Notes: generated from the letters alone by a model not told the origin. 64,000 nt of DNA from Acidimicrobiia bacterium (GCA_022819825.1 JAJEGM010000020.1:44258-108257), one strand, 5' to 3'. Positions 34,976-44,495 are shown, counted from the first letter of the stretch. Program-made: numbers and translations.

Positions 34976-35635
34976 GTGAGACTGGTGATCGCACGATGTT
35001 CGGTGGACTACGACGGCCGGTTGGCCGCTCACCTGCCCGAGGCAGTGCGGCTCATCATGATCAAGGCCGACGGCTGTGTGGCCATCCACGCTGACGGCGG
35101 CGCCTACAAGCCGCTGAACTGGATGAACGCCCCCAACCGACTGTCGGAGGAAGACGGCGTTTGGACGGTGGTGAACCCGGCCGGCGAAAAGCTGACCATC
35201 ACCATCCACGAACTGATCTCCGACACCGACCATGAATTGGGCCACGACCCCGGGCTCGACAAAGACGGCGTGGAGGCCCACCTCCAAGAGTTGCTGGCCG
35301 CATCCCCCGAGATGCTGGGAGAAGGCTTCCGGCTGGTGCGGCGGGAATATCCCACCGACATCGGCCCGGTGGACTTGCTGTGCCGAGATGCCGACGGGAA
35401 CGCCATTGCCGTAGAGATCAAACGGCGCGGGGAGATCGCCGGAGTCGAACAGCTCACCCGCTATCTCCAGTTCTTGAACCAAGATCCGGCGTTGGCCCCG
35501 GTTCGGGGCGTGCTCGCCGCTCAGGTCGTCCGCCCCCAGGCCCGGGCTCTGGGCACCGACCGGGGCATCGAGTGCGTGGAGATCGACTACGACCTGCTCC
35601 GGGGCATCGAACCCGACCAGGCCAAGCTGTTCTGA
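34976..35635 (+). CDS. nucS: Endonuclease NucS/EndoMS (mismatch-specific)
   Basis: A 219-residue nuclease of the non-canonical actinobacterial/archaeal mismatch-repair pathway, which cuts both strands at G/T, T/T or G/G mismatches. The N-terminal DNA-binding domain reads [16 protein letters not shown] and YKPLNWM. The C-terminal RecB-like nuclease has Asp133 (VDLLC), Glu147 and Lys149 (VEIKRR) and Gln in EQLTRYL. The C-terminal tail ends in KLF, the beta-clamp interaction type motif. The GTG at 34976 is preferred as it aligns with the mycobacterial N-terminus. Confidence 0.94.
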   Translation: MRLVIARCSVDYDGRLAAHLPEAVRLIMIKADGCVAIHADGGAYKPLNWMNAPNRLSEEDGVWTVVNPAGEKLTITIHELISDTDHELGHDPGLDKDGVEAHLQELLAASPEMLGEGFRLVRREYPTDIGPVDLLCRDADGNAIAVEIKRRGEIAGVEQLTRYLQFLNQDPALAPVRGVLAAQVVRPQARALGTDRGIECVEIDYDLLRGIEPDQAKLF

Positions 35636-35705
35636 GGCTGCCCATGCCCGCTCTCAGGCCCGCCTCTGATCGGAATGTCAATCCCACTACGATCCCGTAA
35701 TCCCC

Positions 35706-37688
35706 ATGGATCGTCATCCACCCCTCCGCCTGCGCCGACCTCCCCGTCCTCCCTGGGTCTGGGCCCTCATGTTCGCCCCGGTGGTACTGCTGGTCATCTG
35801 GCTGGTTTCTTGGCTGGTGGACTCGTCCAGCAACGACGACAAAACGCCCCGGGGGCTAAAAATCGAGAGTCCAATCCTGCCCGACGTCAGCATCGACATC
35901 GGCTTGCTGGGCCAGCAGGACGTGACCGAAGTGGTTGTGGAGCTGGCCGAGCGATTCCAGCAGACCCCGGTGGAGATCGTCACCCCCAGCCGGGTCATCT
36001 CTTTCACCGCTGAAGAGATCGGTCTGGGGGTCGACGTGGAAGGCACGGTGGCGGCGATCATGAAGCTGGACAGCGGAACGAGCAACCCTGTCGGGTGGAC
36101 CGCCTCGTTCTTTGAGACCTCCCGATCAGAACTGCTTCTCACCCTGTCGGCAGATGCCCTGCAGATTGCCAACCTGGAAGCCGACCTGCGAAAAGAGCCG
36201 GTAAACCCCACCATCACCTACGAAAACGGGACCTTCCTGGCGGTCCCGGGCATTGCCGGCGAAATCGTCGACTTGAATCCGTCGCTCCCCCTCTTGCTCG
36301 AGGCCGCACGCCGTGGCGATGATCCCTTGAGAGCCGAGGCCGATGCGCTCCTAGTCCCTCCCGAGTTCGACGACGACCCGGTGACCATTGCCGCCGACTG
36401 GATCAACCGGCGCACCTCCCAGGGGATCTTGGTGACGGTCCAAGAAGTCACCAAGCGAGTGCAGCCAGCCCAGCTCCGATCATGGCTGACCCTGCAAAAC
36501 AACGGCGACCAGTGGGCCTACGACATCAACCGGCAGCAGGTGGAAGACGATCTGGCCGAACTCTTCGTGGAGGTGGCCACGGTGGCCTCGGAACCGGTGC
36601 TCACGATCATCGACGATGTTCCGGTGCTGGTCAGCGAGGTTCCTGCTCTCATCTGCTGTGAGGAAAACTCGGCCCGCACCGTGCTGCTGTCCCTCGATAC
36701 AGGCCAGCCCGCCGTGGAGTTGGAGTTGCGGGAATCGAGCAAGATCAACGACCAGAGCTGGCTGATCGAGCGGGGCATCGTGGAGCTGACCGGTCGGTTC
36801 ACCACGTACTACACGCCGGGCCAAGATCGGGTCTCCAACATCCACCGTATCGCCGACCTGATCCAAGGGGCGGTGGTCTATCCGGGTGAGACGTTCTCGG
36901 TCAACGACTACGTGGGCGAACGCACCGAGGAGAAGGGGTTCGTGGACGCCGGCGTGATCTACGACGGGATTTACACCACAGATGTGGGCGGGGGTATCTC
37001 CCAGTTCATCACCACCCTGTTCACCGCCACCTTCAACGCCGGGATGGAGTTTCCCGAGTATCAGGCGCACAGCATCGACATCCGGCGCTATCGAGAAGGG
37101 GTTGACGCCACCATCTCCTGGCCCAAGCCCGACTTCAAGTTCTACAACCCCCACCCCTACGCCGTGCTGCTGTGGCCCACTACGACCGCCGGCAGCGTCA
37201 CCGTCAGCGTGTACTCCACTGCGTATGCCGAGGTGGAGTGGACAGCCCGGTATGACACGCCGCGTAGGTTCTGCACGGTGCGGACCACCGAGCGCAGCCG
37301 CTCCTATGCCGACGGCACCGTGTTGCGCGACTCGGTGACCGCGTTGTACCAACCCCGAGAGGGCATCAACTGCGGCGGGACTTGCACCTCCTCGGTGCTG
37401 CCGCTGGACGCCGATGGCGACGGGGTAGCGGAGCTGGACGACAGGGGTCTGCCCGTGGCTTGCATCCTTCCCCGGAATTGCATCGGGGACCACGCGCCGG
37501 TGGATGTCAACGAAGACCTCAGACCTGATCTCTGTTCCATTCCACCGGCCACAGAAGAGGAGGGCGAGCCCGGAGAGGCCGACGCACAAGATCCGGCAAC
37601 CGAGGATGCCCCTGCCCAAGACCCCGATGCACCGCCGGGCCAGCGCCAGGCATTGGACCCAGAGCAGGCGCCCGAGCAGAGCACATGA
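35706..37688 (+). CDS. VanW family membrane-anchored protein with EF-hand-like tail
   Basis: A 660-residue surface protein with a basic N-terminus and one transmembrane segment at about 18-40. It is followed by two repeated PG-binding-4-like regions and the VanW domain at about 360-500 (TYYTPGQDRV, GETFSVNDYVG, TTDVGGGISQ). The C-terminus carries calcium-loop-like stretches, DADGDGVAELDD at about 568 and DVNEDLRPDL at about 600, Cys-rich segments and an acidic, Pro-rich tail. VanW has no proven activity; a cell-wall role is inferred. It lies 70 nt after nucS. Confidence 0.86.
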   Translation: MDRHPPLRLRRPPRPPWVWALMFAPVVLLVIWLVSWLVDSSSNDDKTPRGLKIESPILPDVSIDIGLLGQQDVTEVVVELAERFQQTPVEIVTPSRVISFTAEEIGLGVDVEGTVAAIMKLDSGTSNPVGWTASFFETSRSELLLTLSADALQIANLEADLRKEPVNPTITYENGTFLAVPGIAGEIVDLNPSLPLLLEAARRGDDPLRAEADALLVPPEFDDDPVTIAADWINRRTSQGILVTVQEVTKRVQPAQLRSWLTLQNNGDQWAYDINRQQVEDDLAELFVEVATVASEPVLTIIDDVPVLVSEVPALICCEENSARTVLLSLDTGQPAVELELRESSKINDQSWLIERGIVELTGRFTTYYTPGQDRVSNIHRIADLIQGAVVYPGETFSVNDYVGERTEEKGFVDAGVIYDGIYTTDVGGGISQFITTLFTATFNAGMEFPEYQAHSIDIRRYREGVDATISWPKPDFKFYNPHPYAVLLWPTTTAGSVTVSVYSTAYAEVEWTARYDTPRRFCTVRTTERSRSYADGTVLRDSVTALYQPREGINCGGTCTSSVLPLDADGDGVAELDDRGLPVACILPRNCIGDHAPVDVNEDLRPDLCSIPPATEEEGEPGEADAQDPATEDAPAQDPDAPPGQRQALDPEQAPEQST

Positions 37689-37736
37689 CCGGTGGTGACT
37701 CAGGACAGGATCAGAGCACATGATCCGTTTGAGCCG

Positions 37737-38945
37737 ATGAACGACGTTTGGGACGCAGCGATCATCGGGGCCGGACCGTCGGGCTGTGCCGCGGCCATCA
37801 CCCTGGCCCGGGCCGGCCAGCGGGTGGTGGTGGTGGACCGGGCCCGCTTCCCCCGCCCCAAGGCCTGCGGCGACGGCCTCACCGCCGGGGCGTTGCGGCT
37901 CTTGGAGGGCTTGGGACTGGACCCAACCCCGATCTCGTCGTGGATGCCGGTGGAAGACGTCTGCATCCGATCGCCCTCAGGCCGCACCGTCGAGTTCCCG
38001 TTGCCGCGCAAGGGCGGCCAATTCGCAGCAGTCGTCCCCCGGGCGGAATTGGACAACGCGCTGGTGGAGCAGGCCAAGGGCGAGGGCGCCGTGCTGATGG
38101 AGGGGGCCGCCTGCCAGGGGGTTTCCGAGGATGTCGGCCGAGTGGCGCTGGAGGTGGAGGACCACGGAACAGTGACGGCCCGATTCGCCATCGCCGCCGA
38201 CGGGATGTGGTCGCCCACCCGCAAGTACCTGGACCTGGCCGCCGACGGCTACCGGGGAGATTGGCACGCGTTCCGCCAGTACTGGTCAGGAGTGGCCCAT
38301 CCGGCCAGCCGGGCCTTGTGGGTGTGGTTCGAGGAGGAGATTCTGCCCGGTTATGTCTGGTCGTTTCCCCTGCCCGACGGCCGGGCCAACGTGGGATTCG
38401 GCGTGCGCCGCGGCGGGCCGGTGGCGGTGGGCGACATGGGCAAGCTGTGGCGGGAGCTGCTGGAGCGGGACCACATCCGAGCAGTTCTGGGCCATAGCGC
38501 TCAGCCGGAGACCTCCCACCGGGCCTGGCCCATTCCCGCCCGCATCGACAAGATCCCGCTGACCGCCCGGCGAACCATGTTCACCGGCGACGCTGCGGCG
38601 GCAACCGACCCGATGAGCGGCGAGGGCATCGCCCAGGCCTTGCTAACCGGCATCGGCGCGGCCAACTCCGTGCTAGCGGGCGGTGGTGAAGCCGCCCAGG
38701 TTATGGCCGCCTACCGCCGATTCGTTCGCCGAGAGCTGTTCGCCGATCACCGCATGGCCCGCCGCCTCGGCCGGGTTTTAGCCACCCGCCCCGGTGCCCG
38801 CGGGGCCGTGCGCATTGCCGGACTCACCCCCTGGACCCGGCGAAACTTCGCCCGCTGGCTCTTCGAGGACTACCCCCGGTCCATCATCACCACCCCCCGC
38901 CGTTGGTTCCGCAAACCCCTCACCACCCCCGGCGCTTACCGCTGA
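37737..38945 (+). CDS. FAD-dependent geranylgeranyl reductase-type oxidoreductase
   Basis: A 402-residue flavoprotein of the geranylgeranyl-reductase/halogenase branch. The dinucleotide motif AAIIGAGPSGCAAA is at the N-terminus. The CGDGLTAGAL segment and the late FAD-contact TGDAAAATDPMSGEGI are family hallmarks. It probably reduces isoprenoid double bonds of menaquinone or lipids (inference). ATG 37737 is chosen over GTG 37692 since the FAD motif begins about nine residues later. Confidence 0.87.
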   Translation: MNDVWDAAIIGAGPSGCAAAITLARAGQRVVVVDRARFPRPKACGDGLTAGALRLLEGLGLDPTPISSWMPVEDVCIRSPSGRTVEFPLPRKGGQFAAVVPRAELDNALVEQAKGEGAVLMEGAACQGVSEDVGRVALEVEDHGTVTARFAIAADGMWSPTRKYLDLAADGYRGDWHAFRQYWSGVAHPASRALWVWFEEEILPGYVWSFPLPDGRANVGFGVRRGGPVAVGDMGKLWRELLERDHIRAVLGHSAQPETSHRAWPIPARIDKIPLTARRTMFTGDAAAATDPMSGEGIAQALLTGIGAANSVLAGGGEAAQVMAAYRRFVRRELFADHRMARRLGRVLATRPGARGAVRIAGLTPWTRRNFARWLFEDYPRSIITTPRRWFRKPLTTPGAYR

Positions 38946-38960
38946 GGGCTTCAACCACCG

Positions 38961-38966
38961 TAACCT
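38961..38966 (+). promoter_or_regulatory. -10-like hexamer TAACCT before the SDR at 38974
   Basis: TAACCT ends 7 nt before the ATG and no Shine-Dalgarno is visible, so a leaderless transcript is likely. Confidence 0.4.
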
Positions 38967-38973
38967 TCCAACC

Positions 38974-39879
38974 ATGGCATTGAGTTTTGACAACCGGGTG
39001 GCGATCGTCACCGGGGCTGGAGGGGGCCTGGGGCGCCTGTATGCCCTGGAGCTGGCCCGACGAGGGGCCCGGCTGGTGGTGAACGACTTGGGCGGGGCGG
39101 CCGACGGCACCGGGGCCAGCGAAGGACCGGCCCAGTTGGTGGCCAACGAGATCAACGATGGCGGCGGCGAGGCGGTGGCCGACACCAACTCGGTGGCCAC
39201 CACCGAGGGCGGGGAGGCCATCACCGCCACTGCGGTAGAGGCGTTCGGGCGGGTGGACGTGGTTGTCAACAACGCCGGAATCCTGCGGGACAAGACCTTC
39301 CACAAGCTGGAAGACGATCAGCTCCACCCGGTGCTCGCCGTCCACCTCCGGGGGGCGTTCAACGTGACCCGGCCGGCCTTCGTCCAGATGCGTGAGCAGG
39401 GCTATGGCCGCATCGTGTGCGCCACCTCCAACGCCGGCGTGCTGGGCAACTTCGGCCAGTCCAACTACAGCGCAGCCAAGATGGGCCTCGTGGGGCTCAC
39501 CAACACGCTGGCCCTGGAGGGGGCCAAGTACAACATCAAGGCCAACTGCGTCGCCCCGGTGGCCACCACCCGCATGACCGAGGCCATCTTCGGCGAGGAG
39601 ATCAAAGAGGCCATGAGCCCAGAGCACGTCACCCCGGTGGTGTGCTTTCTGGCCCACGAGGACTGCCCAGTATCGGGCGAGGTGTACTCCGCAGCCGGCG
39701 GCACCGTGGCCCGATTCTTCATTGGCCGGACCCCCGGCTATTACAACCCCGACCTCACCGTGGAAGACGTGGCCGAGAACTTCGACCAGATCCGCGACGA
39801 AACCGGCTACAAGGTTCTGAACGACGCCAACCACGAGGTGGGCGTGGCCTACAAGACGATACGGGCAGCACGCGAATGA
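38974..39879 (+). CDS. SDR of the MFE-2 / HSD17B4 hydroxyacyl-CoA dehydrogenase type
   Basis: A 301-residue SDR. Features shared with the dehydrogenase domain of MFE-2 are TGAGGGLGRLYALEL, LVVNDLGGAADGTG, NNAGILRDK and the catalytic SNYSAAK, plus a C-terminal extension after the Rossmann core (VYSAAGGTVARFF). Likely role: oxidation of (3R)-hydroxyacyl-CoA. It resembles the SDR at 5381 more than the FabG-like ones. Its stop overlaps the PAP2 gene's start (ATGA). Confidence 0.87.
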   Translation: MALSFDNRVAIVTGAGGGLGRLYALELARRGARLVVNDLGGAADGTGASEGPAQLVANEINDGGGEAVADTNSVATTEGGEAITATAVEAFGRVDVVVNNAGILRDKTFHKLEDDQLHPVLAVHLRGAFNVTRPAFVQMREQGYGRIVCATSNAGVLGNFGQSNYSAAKMGLVGLTNTLALEGAKYNIKANCVAPVATTRMTEAIFGEEIKEAMSPEHVTPVVCFLAHEDCPVSGEVYSAAGGTVARFFIGRTPGYYNPDLTVEDVAENFDQIRDETGYKVLNDANHEVGVAYKTIRAARE

Positions 39880-40556
39880 CCGCTGACGAGGCCGAGCGCC
39901 CCGAGGAAGCTCCCGAAGCGGTCGACTCGCTGGAGGACCTCGAAGACGAGGACCTCGACGATGTGGCGTTCTTCGGCGAAGCGCTCGACCACGAGGCGCT
40001 TGAAGATGGAGCGTTCGAGGAGGACGTCCCGGTAGGCACCTCGCCGGCCGTCGAGGCCTTTGACGAGGCCGTCGAGCAGGTCTTCGCCCGCTTGCGGGGC
40101 AACCCGGTGGCCGACCGGATGTTCTACACCGCCTCGGAACTGGGCAACTTCAGCATCCTGTGGCACGCCCTGGCCTGGGCGGGAGCGACGTCCAAGCGAG
40201 GCCGCCGCCGGGCCATGCGGGTGTCGGTGGCCCTGGCGGTGGAGTCGGCGCTGGTCAACGGGCCGATCAAATCGGCGTTCAACCGCTCCCGCCCGCTGGC
40301 TGAGCACGACCACCCCCACCGCTTGCGCCAGCCGCTCACCAGCAGCTTCCCCAGCGGCCACGCCAGCGCCGCGGTGGTGGCCGCCGCGCTGCTGTCTGAG
40401 TCCCGTCGCCGCCGCTGGCCCATCTGGGCAGTTGCCTCGGTGGTGGCGGCCAGCAGAGTGCACGTGCGCATCCATCACGCCTCCGACGTGGTGGTGGGCG
40501 CTCTCGTTGGTGCGGTGATCGCCCGACTGTTCAAGAAGATCTGGCCCCTCCGCTAG
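39876..40556 (+). CDS. PAP2-superfamily phosphatase
   Basis: A 226-residue membrane-associated phosphatase. After an acidic 60-residue N-terminus the three catalytic motifs follow: KSAFNRSRP (132-140), PSGH (159-162) and SRVHVRIHHASD (193-204). Two or three weak hydrophobic helices are present. Substrates in this superfamily include phosphatidic acid, undecaprenyl diphosphate and decaprenylphosphoryl sugars. The ATG at 39876 overlaps the SDR stop. The long acidic extension is unusual. Confidence 0.87.
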   Translation: MTADEAERPEEAPEAVDSLEDLEDEDLDDVAFFGEALDHEALEDGAFEEDVPVGTSPAVEAFDEAVEQVFARLRGNPVADRMFYTASELGNFSILWHALAWAGATSKRGRRRAMRVSVALAVESALVNGPIKSAFNRSRPLAEHDHPHRLRQPLTSSFPSGHASAAVVAAALLSESRRRRWPIWAVASVVAASRVHVRIHHASDVVVGALVGAVIARLFKKIWPLR

Positions 40557-40570
40557 AAGGCAAGAGGAAC

Positions 40571-41650
40571 ATGGCCGATCGAGCCACCGTCGGCGTCTAC
40601 GAGAACCGGGCTGGCGAATGGCTGGCCCAGCGCCAGCCCAAATCCACCGCCGGGGTCGAGGCGTTCGCCGCCCTCGACCGGCCCGAGGGAGTCACCGCCG
40701 ATTTGGGCTGCGGACCCGGCTGGCACACCTCCGCACTGCCCGGCCCGGCACTGGCCGTCGATGCGGCCCGGTCGATGCTGGAGATGGTTCCCGACCACGC
40801 GCCCGATGCCCTGCGCTGCCGAGCCGACCTGGCCGCGCTGCCCGTGGCTACCGGGTCGCTGGCCGGAGCGTGGGCATCGCGTAGCTATGTACACCTCGAC
40901 CGGCGCCACGTGCCGCTGGCCTTGGCCGACCTGCACCGGGCGCTGGCTCCGGGCGCACCAGTGGAGCTTCACATCTTCGAGGGGGATGCCGATTTCGAGC
41001 CGTTCAGCGACGACGACTTCCCCGGCCGCCGCTTCTCCCGGTGGCCCCGAGACTGGATCGCACCCCTGATGGAGGGGGCCGGGTTCACCCTCGATGCGTT
41101 GGAGCGATTGGACCGGCCCCCCAAGGTGGCCACCCTCATCGTGAAAGGCCGTCGAGCCAGAACGCTGCCCGACACCGTGGGACCGGAGATGCGCCTGCTG
41201 ATCTGCGGCCTGAACCCCAGCGTGTACGCCGCCGATGCCGGCGCGGGGTTTGCCCGGCCCGGCAACCGGTTCTGGCCCGCGGCGCTGGCCGCCGGGCTGG
41301 TAAGCGCCGACCGGGACCCCCGGCGGGCGCTCATCGACCACGGCGTGGGCATGACCGATCTGGTGAAGCGGGCCACGCCCCGAGCCGACGCGCTCTCCGC
41401 CGATGAGTACCGCCACGGCCTCAACCGGCTGGAGTGGCTGGTGGGCTGGCTCAAGCCCGCCGCGGCGTGCTTTGTGGGCCTCGCCGGCTGGCGGGCCGCG
41501 GTGGACAGAAAGGCCCAGGCCGGAGTGCAACCCCAGGAATTGGCCGGTGTGCCGGTTTACGTGATGCCCTCAACCAGTGGGGCAGCCGCCGGGTATCAAC
41601 TGCCCGACTATGTCAGCCACCTCCAGCAGGCTGCGGCGCTAACGACCTGA
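40571..41650 (+). CDS. Fusion of a SAM methyltransferase with a Mug-type mismatch DNA glycosylase
   Basis: A 359-residue two-domain protein. Residues 1-about 195 are a class I methyltransferase (ADLGCGPGWHT at about 43-53). Residues about 205-359 are a uracil/thymine-mismatch DNA glycosylase of the Mug/TDG family with GLNPSVYA (213-220, catalytic-type Asn215), PGNRFWPAAL, and MPSTSG in place of the NPSGLS loop. It would excise U or T opposite G. AGAGGA gives a good Shine-Dalgarno. The 3' end overlaps the LLM gene by 38 nt. Confidence 0.85.
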   Translation: MADRATVGVYENRAGEWLAQRQPKSTAGVEAFAALDRPEGVTADLGCGPGWHTSALPGPALAVDAARSMLEMVPDHAPDALRCRADLAALPVATGSLAGAWASRSYVHLDRRHVPLALADLHRALAPGAPVELHIFEGDADFEPFSDDDFPGRRFSRWPRDWIAPLMEGAGFTLDALERLDRPPKVATLIVKGRRARTLPDTVGPEMRLLICGLNPSVYAADAGAGFARPGNRFWPAALAAGLVSADRDPRRALIDHGVGMTDLVKRATPRADALSADEYRHGLNRLEWLVGWLKPAAACFVGLAGWRAAVDRKAQAGVQPQELAGVPVYVMPSTSGAAAGYQLPDYVSHLQQAAALTT

Positions 41651-42593
41651 CTGCCTCCCAGGGGTCGATCCCACCTAGGGGCATCACCATGAGCGACGAG
41701 GTAGTGGCACCGTTGTCGAAGTAGCGGTCGATGTGCTTGCGGCACTCCTCGGGGGTGCCGTTCACGATGAGGTCGTCCACCACCTGCTCGGGTATGGCCT
41801 CCAGCGATCCGGCCCGATCGCCGGATGCCCACCGCTCCCAGTGCTCGGCCAGCAGATCACCCCGGCCCAACCACTGGTGGAAGGCCCGGTAGACCGGCAC
41901 ATTGAGATAGCCAGCCACCGCCCGCCGTCCTTGGGCGATCACCGTTTCGCGGTCGGGGTTGGGACACACGAAGATGCGGGCCACGATCTCCTTGTCGGGC
42001 CCCTGGGCGTTGACGATCTCGCTCACCCGAGCGGTGTCATCGGCCGACAGCCAGTTGATGATGGTCCCGTCGGCCTCCTTGCCAGCCAGCTTCAGCATCT
42101 GGGATCGCAGCGCCGCCACCAAGATGGGGGGCGGTTCGGGGGGAACCAATCCCAGGCGAAACCCCTGCACCGAGAAGGTCTCATAGTCGCCGCTCACCTT
42201 TTCACCGGCCAGAGCGGGCTTGAGGAACCGCACCAGATCCCGCACTCTCTGGTAGGGGGCCTCGAAGGGGATGGAGTTCCACCGCTCCACGATCACATCC
42301 GAGGAGCTGCCCAGCCCGAGGAGGAATCGCCCCGGGGCCAGCGTGGCCAGCGTGGCCGCCGACTGGGCCACCAGTGCCGGTCCCCGGGTGTAGGCCGGGA
42401 CGATGGCGGTGCCCAACCGCAGGGCCGGCGCCCACTGGGAGGCCAGAACCAGCGGCGTGAAGGCGTCGTGGGAGTTGGACTCCGACGACCACACATCGGT
42501 GTATCCCAGCTCGACCAGCTCCGCCATCTGCGCCGCCTGCTGGTCTAGGGGGCCGAACAGGGGAACCGTCATCCCGTCACGTCGTGAAGCCAT
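41613..42593 (-). CDS. LLM-class (F420-dependent type) oxidoreductase
   Basis: A 326-residue TIM-barrel flavin/F420 oxidoreductase. Family signatures are ELGYTDVWSSES, RLGTAIVPAYTRGP, and LLGLGSS. The length and the PEPPPILVAALRSQ segment fit mycobacterial-type F420-dependent enzymes. TAGAGT is exactly 6 nt before the ATG. Its 3' end overlaps the fusion gene on the opposite strand by 38 nt. Substrate unknown. Confidence 0.86.
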   Translation of the reverse strand: MASRRDGMTVPLFGPLDQQAAQMAELVELGYTDVWSSESNSHDAFTPLVLASQWAPALRLGTAIVPAYTRGPALVAQSAATLATLAPGRFLLGLGSSSDVIVERWNSIPFEAPYQRVRDLVRFLKPALAGEKVSGDYETFSVQGFRLGLVPPEPPPILVAALRSQMLKLAGKEADGTIINWLSADDTARVSEIVNAQGPDKEIVARIFVCPNPDRETVIAQGRRAVAGYLNVPVYRAFHQWLGRGDLLAEHWERWASGDRAGSLEAIPEQVVDDLIVNGTPEECRKHIDRYFDNGATTSSLMVMPLGGIDPWEAVRSLAPQPAGGG

Positions 42594-42641
42594 GCCGCAA
42601 CTCTATGGCTCCAGGGTAAGGGCTCTGCCAAGCTTGCTTGA

Positions 42642-42647
42642 TATAGT
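42642..42647 (+). promoter_or_regulatory. -10 element TATAGT of phaC
   Basis: TATAGT ends 8 nt before the GTG of phaC, so the transcript is probably leaderless. No -35 match at the usual distance. Confidence 0.45.
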
Positions 42648-42655
42648 TCCCAGCC

Positions 42656-44419
42656 GTGAGCGAAGACGTCGAAGCAGGGTCTATCGGAGCCACCGCGGGC
42701 GAATCCGACGTTTTGGACCCTAACTGGGTGGGGGACCAGATCCTCGACACGCTCGACCCGGTCTACTTCGCCCGAACCCTGGTCAATGCGGGCATGAAGG
42801 CGGCGTCCAATCCGGTGGGAGTGGGCACGGCGCTGCTGAAGGCGGCCGCCGGAGCCATGAAGGTAGGAGCGGCCACGATGGCCAGGGCGGCCAAGACCGC
42901 CGACCCCGAGGCCCCCTCACCCATCCAGCCCCAGCCCAAGGACCATCGCTGGACCTCCAAGGCCTGGCAGGACAACCCCTATTTCTTCGGCCTCCAGCAA
43001 ACGTATCTGCTCACCAGGAACCTGGCCGATGACCTCATCGACGCCGCCAACCTCGACGAGGCCGAGCACCGCAAGGCCAAATTCGCCGCCTCGTTCGCCT
43101 TCGACACCCTCGCTCCCACCAACATGCTGCTCACCAACCCCGACGCCTTGGCCAAAGCGGCCGCCACCGGCGGGGCCAGCGTGGTGAAGGGCGCAGCCAA
43201 CATGCTCCACGACCTGCGCCACAACGACGGGTGGCCCTCCAAGGTGGACGACTCGGGGTTCGAGCCGGGGCTGAACATGGCCTTGACCCCCGGCAAGGTG
43301 GTGTACCGCAGCGACCTGATCGAGGTGATGCAGTACGAGCCCCAGACCGAGCAGACCTACGAGATCCCCATGCTGTTCTGCCCGCCGTGGATCAACAAGT
43401 ACTACATCATGGACTTGGCCCCCCAGAAGAGCCTGATCGAGTGGGCGGTTCAGCAGGGCCACACCTGCTTCACCATCAGCTATCGCAACCCCGACGGATC
43501 GATGCGTGACACCACCTTCGAGGACTATCTCCGCCAGGGACCCCTCGATGCCCTGCGGGTGGTGCGGGAGATCACCGGCCAGGAGAAGGTGAACACCGTC
43601 AACGTGTGCCTGGGGGGCACGCTCACCGCCATCGCCATGGCCCACGGCGCGGCTGCTGGCGACCAGCCGATCCACACCGCCACGTTCCTGAACACCCTCA
43701 CCGACTTCTCCGACCCCGGCGTGCTGGGCGCGTTCACCGACGAGCCCACAGTGGCCGGACTCGAGCGCAAGATGGCCGATCAGGGCTACCTCGAGGCCAG
43801 CGAGATGGCCCGCACCTTCGACGCCATCCGGGCCAACGACCTGATCTTCCAGTACGTGGTGAACAACTGGCTGCTGGGCGAGGACCCGCCGGCTTTCGAT
43901 CTGCTGGCCTGGAACAACGACAGCACCCGGATGCCGGCTCGCATGCACAGCAGCTATCTGCGCCGGTGCTATCTGGAGAACCAGTTTGCCAACGACGCCT
44001 TCGAGGTGGACGGCACCGTGCTGCACCCCGCTGATGTGAAGCAGGACAGCTACGTGCTGTCGGCCATCGACGACCACATCGTGCCGTGGACCGCGGCCTA
44101 TCGCACCGCCAACCTGCTGGGCGGCCAAAACCGTTTCGTGCTCAGCACGTCGGGCCACATCGCCGGCATCGTCAACCCGCCCAGCCCCAAGGCCCGCCAC
44201 TGGACCAACGGCCAGATCGCCGAGACACCCGAGCAGTGGCTGGAAGGCGCCGAACAGCACCAGCACACGTGGTGGGAAGACTGGGCCCAGTGGATCGGCC
44301 AGCGGGCCGGCAAGAAGGTGGATGCTCCCCAGCAGCTCGGCAGCAAGGCCTACACGCCGATGGAGGATGCGCCGGGCATCTACGTGACGATGCGCCCCGG
44401 CGACACCGTCTCGGCCTGA
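42656..44419 (+). CDS. phaC: Polyhydroxyalkanoate synthase PhaC (class I-like)
   Basis: A 587-residue synthase that polymerises (R)-3-hydroxyacyl-CoA into storage polyester on granules. The lipase-like box reads VNVCLGGTL with nucleophile Cys318. The catalytic Asp lies in DDHIVPW (about 472) and the His in SGHIAGI (501). The N-terminal part (NPVGVGTALLKAA) and the WVVNNWLLGEDPPAFDLLAWN block are typical. The size matches class I. It precedes a phasin-like gene and a 3-hydroxybutyryl-CoA dehydrogenase, giving a compact PHA locus. Confidence 0.94.
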   Translation: MSEDVEAGSIGATAGESDVLDPNWVGDQILDTLDPVYFARTLVNAGMKAASNPVGVGTALLKAAAGAMKVGAATMARAAKTADPEAPSPIQPQPKDHRWTSKAWQDNPYFFGLQQTYLLTRNLADDLIDAANLDEAEHRKAKFAASFAFDTLAPTNMLLTNPDALAKAAATGGASVVKGAANMLHDLRHNDGWPSKVDDSGFEPGLNMALTPGKVVYRSDLIEVMQYEPQTEQTYEIPMLFCPPWINKYYIMDLAPQKSLIEWAVQQGHTCFTISYRNPDGSMRDTTFEDYLRQGPLDALRVVREITGQEKVNTVNVCLGGTLTAIAMAHGAAAGDQPIHTATFLNTLTDFSDPGVLGAFTDEPTVAGLERKMADQGYLEASEMARTFDAIRANDLIFQYVVNNWLLGEDPPAFDLLAWNNDSTRMPARMHSSYLRRCYLENQFANDAFEVDGTVLHPADVKQDSYVLSAIDDHIVPWTAAYRTANLLGGQNRFVLSTSGHIAGIVNPPSPKARHWTNGQIAETPEQWLEGAEQHQHTWWEDWAQWIGQRAGKKVDAPQQLGSKAYTPMEDAPGIYVTMRPGDTVSA

Positions 44420-44435
44420 TTCTCCGGCGTCATAG

Positions 44436-44460
44436 ATTCAGAAAAAAATTCTCCCTGAAT
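44436..44460. promoter_or_regulatory. Inverted repeat ATTCAG/CTGAAT upstream of the phasin promoter
   Basis: ATTCAG at 44436-44441 and CTGAAT at 44455-44460 with an A-rich 13-nt spacer end directly at the -35. ATTCTCC occurs twice (44419-44425 and 44448-44454). A regulator site for granule-dependent control is a reasonable guess. Confidence 0.4.
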
Positions 44461-44488
44461 TGGCAATCAAGCCCTTGCTAAGTAAAGT
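44460..44488 (+). promoter_or_regulatory. Promoter TTGGCA-17 nt-TAAAGT of the phasin gene
   Basis: TTGGCA at 44460-44465, a 17-nt spacer and TAAAGT at 44483-44488, ending 7 nt before the ATG. This is the best canonical promoter in the window, suited to an abundant protein. Confidence 0.65.
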
Positions 44489-44495
44489 AAGCAAC

